A stretch of DNA of 31,640 nucleotides from JAHHLP01 sp041609895 (GCA_041609895.1 JBFIPX010000019.1:1-31640), one strand, 5' to 3'. Shown: positions 13,980 through 24,930, counted from the first letter of the stretch. Made by a program: numbers and translations. The notes: generated by a model not told the origin, from the sequence alone.

Positions 13980-16900
13980 TTACAGCTCATTGAGCTGAAC
14001 CTGCTTCTTGACAACCGCGAACTTTAGCACGCGCTCGCCATAGGTTGCGCCGGCACTGTCTTTCGCCTCAACGTGTATGAGGTACATACCGCTGGCAATG
14101 GGCAGGCCCTCTTCCGTGTTAAGGTCCCAGTTAATGTGACGCGCCGTACTGTTCTTCTCGAGCGTCCGAATCAGCGTCCCGTTCAGCGTGAACACGCGGA
14201 TGGTAGCCTGCTCGGGCAGGTTAGTAATCCGCGTCACGTCCACAACTCGCGACACCTCGTAGTCCGACGAGCCGAGGTACGGGTTCGGGACTACAGCAAT
14301 CAAGTCGAGTGCCTCCTCGCGGGTCTGGGCGTTGCCCACGACCGCGCCAAGGCCTTCGGTGTTGACTTCGTACGTGTCACCATCCAGTAGCGGCTTCGTC
14401 GTGTAGAAGCGCTGCACGACACCGAACGCCGGATGCGGCGGATCACCGGCCGGATCACCCTCAAAGATGATGCGCTGAAGTGGACGGCCCCTGCCGATGT
14501 CGACCAATGTGGGCGATCCGGTCTCACTGACGTCGCCAATGATCGCTCCCGTGACTACTTCACCGCCGTCGGAGACGCAAGTGGCACCGTCTACCTGCGG
14601 CTTGACGAACGCCTCATAGTCGGCGTAGGTCGTGACGGGATAGTAAGCGTAGATACGCATCGTGGTACCCGACCACACTCCAAATGGCGCCTTCGAGATA
14701 TCATCGTAGTACGTGTAGCTACAGGCATCACGCCCACTGGAGAACAGAATCGGTACCATCCGAACATCGTCGGACGGGTCGTTCGGATTCACATTCGTCC
14801 CCGTGTAGGTTGGGCCGATATCCCATAGCTCGAAGGGCACCCAGATGGCCGCCTCTGTCGTGAAGTAGTGGTACGCGTAGCTTCCCGTCTCCGTCCATCG
14901 GATCTCGTAATCCTGCGGCGCGTAGCGCGGCAGCGTGCCTTCCGGACCGGTTCCTTCGTGGTACATGACGTAGTTAATCGCACCGTTGAAGGAGCCATAA
15001 AGGAAGTTGCCGCCGACCTCGGCACAACCGAAGGTTGAGCCGGCGTTTGGTCCACATGCGTACGCATCCGTAGGACCAGCTACCTCGACAAACATCTCAA
15101 CGCCGTCGATGATGAGCGCATCCGGATTCGGACCGCTAATCGTGAAGGACAAGCCGTCCAGATTCTGAACGCCTTTGCCGGTTGCGGCAACGATACCAGT
15201 ACTTTCGAAGGTCGACGCAGCATCGAACAAGACGCTGCCTTGCGTCGTGTTGCGAATGTTGTACGTGATCTGATCCTCTACCGTGACGATGTCGATCGCG
15301 TAGTTATCACCCGTGACCTTCGATGGGTCGACAATCTCTACCGCGACACCCTGCGAGCCATCTGCGGCCTTTGCAGCGCCACCACCGCCTCCAGCCGTAC
15401 GCACCGTCTCGAAGACGAGGCCCGGGTTGGAGTTGATGACAGTACCGCCGTTCGCCGCGTTTTGCTTCGAGGGCGTGACCGTCAGGCGATTGACGCCCTG
15501 CGTGATCGGCGAGAAGAATCCTTGCGGGTTCGACTCACCGTTGAACGCGTAGGCCTGGACTGCGAAGTGATACTGGGTATAGTTGGTCAGATTGCTGACG
15601 AAGTGTGACTTCTTCAGCCCTGTGTCCGTCCCCTGCACCAACAACGTCGTGTTCACCGCACCGGTGATCGCGTCTACCGCGCGGCTGACGACATTGGTCA
15701 CGCCGTTGCCTGCACGGTCATAGACTGCAATGATCTCACCGTCCTGATCGTTTGCTGACTCGTACTGCCAGACGAGATACCCCTCCATCGTGTAGGTGCC
15801 ATCTTCTGGCTCCGGAACCGTCAGGTTCACGCTCGGAGCGTCATACGAGTCCAGGTAGTTGTTGTCCGTTGGGCGGTAGTCCCAGTTCAGGACGATGCCC
15901 TCGTCCAGCTCCGTCGCCGTAACACGCGGTGGATCCGGCGGAGGAGGCACATTGAAGTCGAGGTCGAACGCGGCCTGAGCGACAGCGTCGTCCTGCTCCA
16001 TCTGCTTGACGGACTGGATGCGATCATTGGTACCCGCCCACACGATACCGAAGACGATCTCCTGAACGTCGCCTGGCTGCATTGTGAACGGACCAGCCGA
16101 CTGGAGGAATCGACGATCAGAAGGCACGTTGGGTGCTCCACCGGGCGTCGGCTGATCTTCGCTCCAGAACTCCGGCGGGTCTGCCGGGAACATGTAGTTC
16201 GCGGGATCCTCTGAAAATCCTCTTCCCGTACCTCCAAACGTAATCGGAACGCCGTCTCTCCACTCGCCCTTCAAATACCCGTAGTATTCCTGAGCGTTGG
16301 TCGGGTTGCCTTGCTCGCTGGAGTTGTTGTTGTAGAAGACAAACTTGGCCATTGCCACGCGCTCGCCTTCCTCGTCGACCTCACCATTCCGGTTGTTGTC
16401 CAAGCCGTCGTTATCCACGAGTGGACCCTGGAAGAAGTCGTAGCCGAGTGCCGGCGGCTTGTCGCCATAGCCGCTGCTACCGCCGTCTTCGTCGTCTCCA
16501 TTGTAAACGTAGCCAACACCTAGCGCCGAGTCACTACCAACGTAGTCATCACTAGCGTCGCCAAGGTCGGGATCGGACCATAGTCCGAGATAGACATCCG
16601 TAAGGGTTTCTGTCCCCTTGTAGATCATCTTGTACTTGTAGAAGGTCGTGTTTCCGAGCGGGCCGGCCTGGTTGAACGCGAACGCGGTCGCCTGCACCTC
16701 GAGTCCGATCGGAGGAGTCTCCGTCGTAAGGTGCACGTTGCCGGCATCGTTCATGATCCACCAGAGCGTCTGGTCACCCAGAACTTCCGGAAGGTCGCCG
16801 CCATCCAGGTTGTAGTTGTCCGGGTTTCCGTCACCGTCGACGACCGCGGCACCGAGGTCCCATGGCCAGTCGATCATGTCGGAGGTCGCCACTCCCGTTT

Positions 16901-17375
16901 CCTGGAAGGTCTTGATGTCTTCCCGGCTGATACGGAAGATCCGGTCGTATACCGAGCAGTCTGCTGGCGCCTGTCCCGTCGCATCTAGCGGGCCGGGCCA
17001 GAACTCCCAGTCGCCGTACGTGGCTGCCGCGATGCGAAGCTCGCCGTCGGCTAGTCCGCCGATCCAGATTCCGGAGGCAAAGATCGCGTTCGATCCCGAC
17101 CCTTTCGGCACTTCGTAGATCGGGCTACCGCCGATCCAGAAGAGGCCGCCGTTGTTGTACATACGCGCCTTGACGTTGTTGACGTCGAGGTCGCTCGATG
17201 CGCTGCCGAGGTCGCAGTCCGCCACTTGACCGGCGAACTTCGCTCGGAGCGCGGCAATTTCTGCCTGCGTCTTTTTGCGCTTGTCCTTGTCCTTGTCAAC
17301 GTCGGCGTAAGCGGCCGAGCTGAAGGCAAAGAGAAGCGCCAAGAGCAACATGCTGTATTTCCTGACGAAAGGCAT
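13980..17375 (-). CDS. Large secreted protein with T9SS type A-like C-terminal region
   Basis: About 1131 residues. I prefer the ATG at 17375 because GGAG lies 9 nt upstream and the signal peptide (MPFVRKYSMLLLALLFAFSS) then starts at residue 1; an in-frame ATG at 17390 is the alternative. A charged linker (DKDKDKRKKTQ) follows. An acidic Asp/Asn cluster (VDNDGLDNNRNGEVDEE, about 319-335) looks like a calcium-binding loop of the thrombospondin-3 or dockerin kind. A fibronectin III-like region begins near 478 (PPRVTATELDEGIVLNWDY). From about 1021, VVPNPYLGSSDYE, ATIRVFTLNGTLIRTLEK, ASGMYLIHVEA and GERVLKFAVVKK match the layout of T9SS type A sorting domains, but about 10 residues extend past the usual end. 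Most of the middle is unassigned. Second gene of the operon. Confidence 0.75.
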   Translation of the reverse strand: MPFVRKYSMLLLALLFAFSSAAYADVDKDKDKRKKTQAEIAALRAKFAGQVADCDLGSASSDLDVNNVKARMYNNGGLFWIGGSPIYEVPKGSGSNAIFASGIWIGGLADGELRIAAATYGDWEFWPGPLDATGQAPADCSVYDRIFRISREDIKTFQETGVATSDMIDWPWDLGAAVVDGDGNPDNYNLDGGDLPEVLGDQTLWWIMNDAGNVHLTTETPPIGLEVQATAFAFNQAGPLGNTTFYKYKMIYKGTETLTDVYLGLWSDPDLGDASDDYVGSDSALGVGYVYNGDDEDGGSSGYGDKPPALGYDFFQGPLVDNDGLDNNRNGEVDEEGERVAMAKFVFYNNNSSEQGNPTNAQEYYGYLKGEWRDGVPITFGGTGRGFSEDPANYMFPADPPEFWSEDQPTPGGAPNVPSDRRFLQSAGPFTMQPGDVQEIVFGIVWAGTNDRIQSVKQMEQDDAVAQAAFDLDFNVPPPPDPPRVTATELDEGIVLNWDYRPTDNNYLDSYDAPSVNLTVPEPEDGTYTMEGYLVWQYESANDQDGEIIAVYDRAGNGVTNVVSRAVDAITGAVNTTLLVQGTDTGLKKSHFVSNLTNYTQYHFAVQAYAFNGESNPQGFFSPITQGVNRLTVTPSKQNAANGGTVINSNPGLVFETVRTAGGGGGAAKAADGSQGVAVEIVDPSKVTGDNYAIDIVTVEDQITYNIRNTTQGSVLFDAASTFESTGIVAATGKGVQNLDGLSFTISGPNPDALIIDGVEMFVEVAGPTDAYACGPNAGSTFGCAEVGGNFLYGSFNGAINYVMYHEGTGPEGTLPRYAPQDYEIRWTETGSYAYHYFTTEAAIWVPFELWDIGPTYTGTNVNPNDPSDDVRMVPILFSSGRDACSYTYYDDISKAPFGVWSGTTMRIYAYYPVTTYADYEAFVKPQVDGATCVSDGGEVVTGAIIGDVSETGSPTLVDIGRGRPLQRIIFEGDPAGDPPHPAFGVVQRFYTTKPLLDGDTYEVNTEGLGAVVGNAQTREEALDLIAVVPNPYLGSSDYEVSRVVDVTRITNLPEQATIRVFTLNGTLIRTLEKNSTARHINWDLNTEEGLPIASGMYLIHVEAKDSAGATYGERVLKFAVVKKQVQLNEL

Positions 17376-17434
17376 GTGCATAGTCTCCATGTTCGATTTA
17401 ATTCTTCGGGTGTATCTCGTCTAGGCCGGGCGAT

Positions 17435-17462
17435 TGCCGGCGGCCATTTCGGGCCGCCGGCA
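17435..17462 (-). promoter_or_regulatory. Intercistronic 11-bp perfect hairpin
   Basis: Between the receptor stop and the secreted-protein start lies a perfect inverted repeat: TGCCGGCGGCC and its complement around a 6-nt loop (17446-17451). No T-tract follows on the minus strand, so it is not a standard terminator. In an operon this position usually implies an RNA stability element or partial transcription block that sets different expression of upstream and downstream genes; that role is inferred. Confidence 0.65.
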
Positions 17463-17484
17463 TGCCTCGGCGAGCGTATCTCTC

Positions 17485-20400
17485 TTAGAAGTTCAACCGA
17501 ACTCCCAGTCGAATTCTGCGCGGCACCGAGTACCGTGGACCGCCAGAGTAGTGATTACCGCCAACGCCAACGGGTGAATCCACCCAGCGGTTGTAGTGAT
17601 CCGAGAACGATGTCGTCGCAAGGGGATCACCCAACGCCGAGCCGAAAGCAGCGGCACGCTGCCTACCGAGCGTGGTCGACAGAAATCCATCCGTCTCCGG
17701 CAAGCCGGACGCGCGGTAAACGCCTAAGGCGTTGTCGCGGTCGAGAACGTTCTCCACCCAGACAAACGCCGTGACGGATGAGCTATTTCCGATCGAGAAA
17801 CGGCGATCCACGCGGAGATCAAGGATGCTATACCACGGCAGTCGCTGCGCGTTGATGGCTCCGTCCACGGCAGCCGTGAACGAGTCGTTAACCGGCAATG
17901 GCTGCGTCAACGCCGTATAGGGCATGCCGCTTCCGATCTGCGCGAGAATGTTGAAGCCGAAGTTCTGCAGGAACGCCGTGTCTCCGATCTTCGGACCTTC
18001 ACCCTGACCAAGCCGGTAGTCGAACGAGAGGTTCGCCGAGTGGCGCCGATCGAATCCGGCCGGTGAGATGAAATTCGGGAAATAGAGACCATTGCCAAGC
18101 GTGCCACGCCACTGGATGACGCGGAGCGCCTGCGAGTCGCTTCCCGTTGCTTCTGCAACCGAGAACGTGTAGTTCGCTCGAAGCGCGACACCATTCGTTC
18201 TCCGAAGATCGAACTCAAACTCGAGACCCTTCGTGGTCGCGAAGTCGATGTTCTCTACGTTTCCGTAGGAGCCAACTCCGAGGCCCACGGCGTTGACGTT
18301 CCGGATCTGCACGAGATCTTTCTGCTGACGCAGGAAGGCCGAGATCTGGAAGGCCGCGCGCGAACCGAGCGACTGACGGAATCCGAGTTCATACTGCGTC
18401 GTCTTCTCCGGCTTGAGGTCCGGGTTGTTCAGACGAGACTGACCAGAGATCTGGTCATAGGTCGTGAACGGAGCGAACGCCTGCTCGCGCGGACGTTGCG
18501 AGGTCACGTTATAGCTCGCGAAGAACAATGCCTGGTTCGTCACCGGGAACGAGACACCGATACGCGGCATCACCGTCACCTCCGGCTCGTAGTCCTCGAA
18601 GATCTCCGAGACGAGCTTCTCGGTATCCGGCTTCTGACGCTGCGTTCCGGCTCGGTCGATCGTGTTGAGATCGGAATCCTGGCCGGCCGCATCGAAGAAG
18701 TCGCCATCGATGTTTCGGAAGCCGACAATGTTGCCCGAGTCGTTGAAGTAGACTGCATAGTCATCGCCGATAGTCGACGGGATGTCAGCAGAACCACCGG
18801 TGATCTCCGAGATCAGTCCGCTGTCCGACGCCCGAATGATCGGTGCCGGCGCGAAAGGATCCTTCAGGACCAGCGTGTTATTGTCGAAGACATCGACACG
18901 GAGACCCAGGTTAATGACGAGATCGCGGAATTCGATCTTGTCCTGGATATACCCCGCGTAATAGAGCGGCTTATGCGGCTCTACGTTATGGTTGGCAGGA
19001 TCACTCGTGTCGAGATACCCGTCGACGTTCTGGTTGTCGACTTCCTCGAGGCCGAGGTAGTCGTAACCGTACCAAACGGCCCTATCCCGCATCGCCTTGA
19101 AAGGCAGGCTGGCATAGACGTCTGCGAAGTTCGATGCGTCTCCACTGAGCGTGAGGGCACCAAACAGAGCAGCGTCATCCGGATTCAACGGGTCGAGGTT
19201 CTCGGCACCGCAGTTTGCTGCGGCGGTGTTATCGCAAACGAAGCGCGAGAGGCCGAATGCGCCGACCCGATAGAAGCGACGCGTCTGCTGCTCAAACTCG
19301 CCACCGAACTCCAGCTGGTGCACGCCGACCTGGGTCGTTGCGCTGGCTGAGAATCGGAACTGGTTGACCTTCTGCTTTGTGAAGGTATTGAGTCCGGCTC
19401 CTACGTTGGACCAGAGGCTGGCAACGCCACTCAAGCTGCTGAATTCCCCGTCACGGAAATTCGGGACATATAGAGTGTCACCTTGCAGCCTGTAGTAGGA
19501 GGCATATGCCGAATTCGTGGCGTGGTCACGATCTCCATAGAAGACCGACTCCTCAACATCTCCGTCGAACCCGTTCGGGTAGCTCTTGAAGTCGTCGCTC
19601 AGGAAGTCAGCCTGCAGCTGATAGAACGTGTTACCCGAAATACGGTGCGTCCACGTTCCAAACAGCCTGAAGGTCTGGTTCTCAGAGACCGTGAATCGGT
19701 CACGGTTGTAGAGCGAGGTGCCCCAACCGTAGCTGTCCTGATTCAGGCTTGTGAAAGCGCCGCCGGCGCGGATGCTGATCTGCGACGAAGGCGTAAACGT
19801 GAGGTTGCCGTTTACGTCGAAGCGATCACGGGGCGCGTCTTTCTCGTCGTTCAGACGCCAGTCGTCTGCCGTGATCACCTGCGTCGCGGCGATCGGATTG
19901 CCGGTCGTCAATTCAAACCCTTCCGGTACGTTGATCGCCGCCAGCATGTCGTCGACCGTTACGTTTGCTCCGATCTCAGGTACGGCAACAGGCACATAAG
20001 TGATCTCGCCGGTTTCGGCGTTCTGAGCCTGGAATACCTGCGGATTTGCAAGCAGGCTGTTCAGCTGGCTGTCTGATAGCGTCGGAGTCTCGACGGCCCA
20101 CGGGCTGTCGTCGCTCTGGAATAGACCTTCAGCTGAAACGAAGAAGCTCAGCTTGTCCTGAACGATCGGACCGCCGATGGATCCCGAGAACAGATTGTAC
20201 CCGAACGGATCCAGAGCCTCCGAGGTGATCGCCTCGAGGCTTCCGAAGAAGTCCGGCGCGCCCGAGCGCGTCGTGATCGAAATGACGCCCGACATTGCGT
20301 CCCCGTACTTCGCGGGAATCGAGCCGATGAGCATCTCCTGCTCCTGTACCGAGCTCTGCGTGACGCCGAGGCTGGATACGTCGGAGGGGTCGATCTTGAC

Positions 20401-20940
20401 ACCGTCTACGAAGTACACAATCTGCTCGTCACGACCGCCACGAACGAAGAGCCGTCCGTCTGCATCGTTGGAAACGACACCACCCTGCAAGGAGGCAACG
20501 CGGCCTGCGCCACGGACAGGCAGGTTCTGCAACTCCTCACCAGTGACCACCTTCGGTGCGCCGATGGCGTCTTTCTGGATGAGTGGCCGCTCGTATTCAA
20601 CAACGATCTCGTCGAGCTCGACGCCCGGCGAGAGAGTGAAGTTGATTTCGCGGGTGTAGCCGGAGTTTATCTCAACGCCAGACACCGTCTGGGATTGATA
20701 ACCGACAAATGACGCTTGCACATCATAGATACCAACCGGAACGCCGATGATGAAGTAATTCCCATCGATGTCCGAAATGGTACCGATCTGCGTCCCGGCA
20801 AGCACGATACTGGCGCCCGGCAAGGCATCTCCAGTCTCCTGGTCGATGACCTGGCCGGCGAGCTTACCGGTGTTCTGGGCCATCGCCAGCATTGGTGCGG
20901 CGAGAAGCAAGAACACAAGCGTGCCCCATTTACGTAACAT
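17485..20940 (-). CDS. TonB-dependent receptor with N-terminal carboxypeptidase-like regulatory domain
   Basis: A 1151-residue outer-membrane receptor. The signal peptide is residues 1-21 (ending LAMAQ). A carboxypeptidase-D regulatory-like beta-sandwich spans about 25-110 (GQVIDQETGDALPGASIVL, FVGYQSQTV). A TonB plug spans about 120-230 (NLPVRGAGRVASLQGGV, VRGGRDEQIVYFVDGVKI, IPAKYGDAMSGVISITTRSG). A long 22-strand-type barrel ends in the aromatic terminal strand LGVRLNF. A loop near residue 567 holds two Cys residues. TonB-dependent receptors import large or scarce substrates using proton-motive force. No SusD-like lipoprotein is adjacent, so it is not a Sus-type glycan system; the ligand is unknown. 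The start is strongly supported by GAGGAGGT six bases before the ATG. First gene of the operon. Confidence 0.9.
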   Translation of the reverse strand: MLRKWGTLVFLLLAAPMLAMAQNTGKLAGQVIDQETGDALPGASIVLAGTQIGTISDIDGNYFIIGVPVGIYDVQASFVGYQSQTVSGVEINSGYTREINFTLSPGVELDEIVVEYERPLIQKDAIGAPKVVTGEELQNLPVRGAGRVASLQGGVVSNDADGRLFVRGGRDEQIVYFVDGVKIDPSDVSSLGVTQSSVQEQEMLIGSIPAKYGDAMSGVISITTRSGAPDFFGSLEAITSEALDPFGYNLFSGSIGGPIVQDKLSFFVSAEGLFQSDDSPWAVETPTLSDSQLNSLLANPQVFQAQNAETGEITYVPVAVPEIGANVTVDDMLAAINVPEGFELTTGNPIAATQVITADDWRLNDEKDAPRDRFDVNGNLTFTPSSQISIRAGGAFTSLNQDSYGWGTSLYNRDRFTVSENQTFRLFGTWTHRISGNTFYQLQADFLSDDFKSYPNGFDGDVEESVFYGDRDHATNSAYASYYRLQGDTLYVPNFRDGEFSSLSGVASLWSNVGAGLNTFTKQKVNQFRFSASATTQVGVHQLEFGGEFEQQTRRFYRVGAFGLSRFVCDNTAAANCGAENLDPLNPDDAALFGALTLSGDASNFADVYASLPFKAMRDRAVWYGYDYLGLEEVDNQNVDGYLDTSDPANHNVEPHKPLYYAGYIQDKIEFRDLVINLGLRVDVFDNNTLVLKDPFAPAPIIRASDSGLISEITGGSADIPSTIGDDYAVYFNDSGNIVGFRNIDGDFFDAAGQDSDLNTIDRAGTQRQKPDTEKLVSEIFEDYEPEVTVMPRIGVSFPVTNQALFFASYNVTSQRPREQAFAPFTTYDQISGQSRLNNPDLKPEKTTQYELGFRQSLGSRAAFQISAFLRQQKDLVQIRNVNAVGLGVGSYGNVENIDFATTKGLEFEFDLRRTNGVALRANYTFSVAEATGSDSQALRVIQWRGTLGNGLYFPNFISPAGFDRRHSANLSFDYRLGQGEGPKIGDTAFLQNFGFNILAQIGSGMPYTALTQPLPVNDSFTAAVDGAINAQRLPWYSILDLRVDRRFSIGNSSSVTAFVWVENVLDRDNALGVYRASGLPETDGFLSTTLGRQRAAAFGSALGDPLATTSFSDHYNRWVDSPVGVGGNHYSGGPRYSVPRRIRLGVRLNF

Positions 20941-21262
20941 ATGCTACCTCCTCTAGTACTCTTGTGTGTGGCTCAAAGGAAAAGCTTCGGATGAATCCGG
21001 TCGTTGTCTCAGCGGCGATGTCATTCAGATAAGGGGGTCCGAAAGCCAACCACGTCGGGGAACCGTATTACCCATCAGCACGAAACTTGCAGAGATGCGA
21101 TACTGCTTGCACAAAAAACCGGCACACGCCTGCAACATATTCCGAACCACATCGAACACGTAGCAGCGGCAGTGCTTGCAAAAAGTGGGCTTGAGAAGCT
21201 GTATCGATTCTCGATAAAAGTGCTGGCTCCTGGTTTGGATCGTTTACATGACCGGTGTTGAT
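20941..21262 (-). other. Long 5' leader of the receptor operon
   Basis: If transcription starts about 7-10 bases after the -10 element, around 320 nt of untranslated leader precede the receptor. It holds no coding frame I can support and no riboswitch class that I recognise. Two copies of the near-palindrome TGCTTGCA (21104-21111 and 21173-21180, plus strand), each flanked by an A-run, plus a partial copy CTTGCA at 21086-21091, are candidate regulator sites. The last bases carry the strong GAGGAGGT Shine-Dalgarno sequence. Confidence 0.5.
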
Positions 21263-21265
21263 CCT

Positions 21266-21296
21266 CAAATATAGAGGCACCCCCCACGTTTGTCAA
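21266..21296 (-). promoter_or_regulatory. Promoter of the receptor/secreted protein/PorV operon
   Basis: On the minus strand, TTGACA (21296-21291) is followed by a 17-nt spacer and TATATTTG (21273-21266). This is a perfect sigma70-type -35 and a good -10 at ideal spacing. The same TATATTTG also satisfies the Bacteroidota -7 consensus TAnnTTTG. It is the clearest promoter in the window. Confidence 0.75.
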
Positions 21297-21367
21297 GGGA
21301 AACCCCGGTCAACGTTTCGAGGGCACCTATTATTGCAGACCCTTGTTTTTGCCCCCTCTTTGGCCTG

Positions 21368-22957
<1,590 letters not shown>

Positions 22958-23242
22958 TACAGTCTCTCCCATAATCCTCTTCTACGTGCAGACGCGCGCG
23001 ATCCAGTCCACTCGTGGCATGTTCGACGCGCGGCATCAAGACTAAGGTACCATGCGTCCTGATGCGCCGGGCGACGTGCTACCGTGTGTGCGGTCGTTTT
23101 CAGACAAAGTTCGCCCCTGAAGTCCCTACGCCAACCGCGGCCCCGGCACGACTTCTCGCAGATACCACCTACGATCGTCATGACGGCACCATTGGACAGC
23201 AGCTGCCAGGGAGCGACACGCAATAGGGCTACGCAGCTCGGT
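22958..23242. other. Intergenic region between engB and serA
   Basis: 285 bases with no supported gene, RNA or promoter. A 104-codon frame on the minus strand (22957-23271) has an Arg/Cys-rich composition unlike a folded protein and overlaps the end of engB. It is treated as chance. Confidence 0.5.
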
Positions 23243-23842
23243 TCAGGTGGGCCCGACGGCGAGGTCCTCAATCCACCGCAGCACCTCTTCTCGCCCTCGT
23301 CCCGTGTTCGACGACGTCAGTATCACCGGCAGCTCGAGTCCAATACCCAACAACGTCTCACGTACTGTCCTCTCAGCGGCGCTCCTGCGGTTGGCCGACA
23401 GCTTGTCGGCTTTCGTTAGAAGGATGACGACGGGAAGATCGATCAACCTGTATAGATGCACGAGATCGAGATCTGCGTCCATTGGCGGGTGCCTCCCGTC
23501 CACCAGATGAAACAACAGCTTCAGGTTCTCTCTCGACCGAAGGTAACCGGATATCAATGCCCGCCATTGTGACCGCTGCGACCGGGACACTTTGGCAAAC
23601 CCAAGGCCGGGAAGGTCGACAATACGGAACGCACCGTTGATGAGATAGAAGTTGATCTGCCGAGTCTTTCCGGGCTTGCTGCTGGTTCGCGCCAGATTCC
23701 GTCTACCGAGCAGCATGTTGATCAAAGAGCTCTTGCCGACATTCGAGCGTCCGGCAAACGCGATTTCGGGAAGATCGCCGCCGGGCAAGCCCGCAATAGC
23801 TGCGGCGCCGGTCACGAACTCTGCGGAATGAATCTCTATCAC
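23243..23842 (-). CDS. engB: Ribosome biogenesis GTP-binding protein EngB/YsxC
   Basis: EngB is an essential GTPase for assembly of the large ribosomal subunit. 199 residues contain G1 GRSNVGKSS, the G2 region GKTRQINFY, G3 DLPGLG, G4 TKADK and the G5 region TSSNTGRG, in correct order. The start codon is GTG at 23842; MIEIHSAEFV is the usual length of lead-in and no better ATG lies upstream in frame. It is isolated by more than 200 bp on each side. Confidence 0.93.
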   Translation of the reverse strand: MIEIHSAEFVTGAAAIAGLPGGDLPEIAFAGRSNVGKSSLINMLLGRRNLARTSSKPGKTRQINFYLINGAFRIVDLPGLGFAKVSRSQRSQWRALISGYLRSRENLKLLFHLVDGRHPPMDADLDLVHLYRLIDLPVVILLTKADKLSANRRSAAERTVRETLLGIGLELPVILTSSNTGRGREEVLRWIEDLAVGPT

Positions 23843-24044
23843 TTGATCTTGCGAAGCGATTTACGGACGAGATTTGATTGGACGAAGCCAATCGATAACG
23901 ATTGCCGGCAGGCGTACACTCCGGATGCCTTCAAGCGAAGGCGTACCCGATTGCATTGCATCCAGCCGAAACCCGTTGGCGTCATTCCAGCAGACCTGTC
24001 CGCGCCGGGCGAAGCGCGGCACCACGGGTCGCCGCCTGCGCAAC
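23843..24044. other. Gap between sucD and engB with small inverted repeats
   Basis: About 200 bases downstream of sucD contain three short stem-loops: GATTGG/CCAATC (23875-23892), GCCTTC/GAAGGC (23930-23945) and CCGCGC/GCGCGG (23999-24018). None has a T-tract, so a factor-dependent end or RNA-stability role is possible. No gene or known RNA is recognised. Confidence 0.4.
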
Positions 24045-24920
24045 CTACGCCGTAGCCAAATGCTCCTTGACGGTAGCCCCGATGAGCGCGGGGTTCTTGA
24101 CGATGGTCGCGCCCGCCTCACCGAGTGCTGCGAACTTGTCCTCCGCGGTGCCCTTGCCGCCGGCGATGATGGCACCCGCATGACCCATCCGGCGTCCCGG
24201 AGGAGCGGTCGCGCCGGCGATGAATGCGAAGACCGGTTTGGTCATCTGGTCCTTGATGTACTCGGCTGCCTCTTCTTCGGCCGTGCCGCCAATCTCTCCG
24301 ATCATGACGACCGCCTCCGTCTCGCTGTCGGCCTCGAAAAGGCGGAGGGCATCCACAAAACGGGTGCCGATGATCGGGTCACCGCCAATGCCGACGGCTG
24401 TGCTCTGTCCGAAACCGTCGCGCGTAAGCTGGTCCACCGCCTCATAGGTGAGCGTCCCCGACCTGGATACGACTCCGATCGATCCTTCGGAGAATATCAT
24501 AGCAGGCATGATGCCGACCTTCGCGGCACCGGGCGTAAGGACGCCGGGACAGTTCGGCCCTACCAGGTGCGCTTCCTTCCGATGGACATAGTGGTAGACA
24601 TCAATCATGTCGCCGGCGGGAATCCCCTCCGTGATGCAGACGATCACCTTGATGCCTGCCTCGGCGGCTTCCAGAATCGCGTCCGCCGCGAATGCCGGAG
24701 GCACGAATATTACCGATGTGTTTGCCCCCTCTTCGCTGACTGCGTCCTCAACAGTATTGAAGACGGGTTTGTCGAGATGCTTCGTTCCACCCTTGCCCGG
24801 AGTGACGCCGGCAACCACATTGGTACCATATTCGATCATCTGCTCCGAGTGAAATGTACCCTCACGACCCGTGAAGCCTTGCACTACGAGACGCGTGTTC
24901 TTGTCGACCAGTATGCTCAT
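24045..24920 (-). CDS. sucD: Succinyl-CoA ligase, alpha subunit
   Basis: Alpha subunit of the TCA-cycle enzyme that couples succinyl-CoA cleavage to nucleotide phosphorylation. 291 residues, the usual length. The CoA-binding region includes VQGFTGREGTFHSEQ and GVTPGKGG. The phosphorylated His is His247 in MGHAGAII, and the protein ends with an EHLA-type helix. AGGG overlapping the gatA stop lies 9 nt before the ATG. The beta-subunit gene sucC is not adjacent, and the gene is instead 10 nt downstream of gatA. Confidence 0.96.
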   Translation of the reverse strand: MSILVDKNTRLVVQGFTGREGTFHSEQMIEYGTNVVAGVTPGKGGTKHLDKPVFNTVEDAVSEEGANTSVIFVPPAFAADAILEAAEAGIKVIVCITEGIPAGDMIDVYHYVHRKEAHLVGPNCPGVLTPGAAKVGIMPAMIFSEGSIGVVSRSGTLTYEAVDQLTRDGFGQSTAVGIGGDPIIGTRFVDALRLFEADSETEAVVMIGEIGGTAEEEAAEYIKDQMTKPVFAFIAGATAPPGRRMGHAGAIIAGGKGTAEDKFAALGEAGATIVKNPALIGATVKEHLATA

Positions 24921-24930
24921 GAAAAATGCC

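Noticed and set aside
13934..14014. Upstream start for the PorV-like protein
   Set aside because: It would overlap the preceding gene, place 27 unrelated residues before the signal peptide, and bypass the GGAGG ribosome site before 13933.
18496..20076. Long plus-strand frames (284 and 197 codons) opposite the TonB receptor
   Set aside because: Antisense shadows of a well-supported receptor; composition is rich in Arg, Val and Asp from reverse codons.
17485..20940. SusC/SusD-type polysaccharide utilisation locus
   Set aside because: No SusD-like lipoprotein, glycoside hydrolase or sugar regulator is present near the receptor.
21108..21130. T-run in the receptor leader (minus strand) as an attenuator terminator
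   Set aside because: Only a 3-bp GGC/GCC stem precedes the six T residues, too weak to support a terminator.
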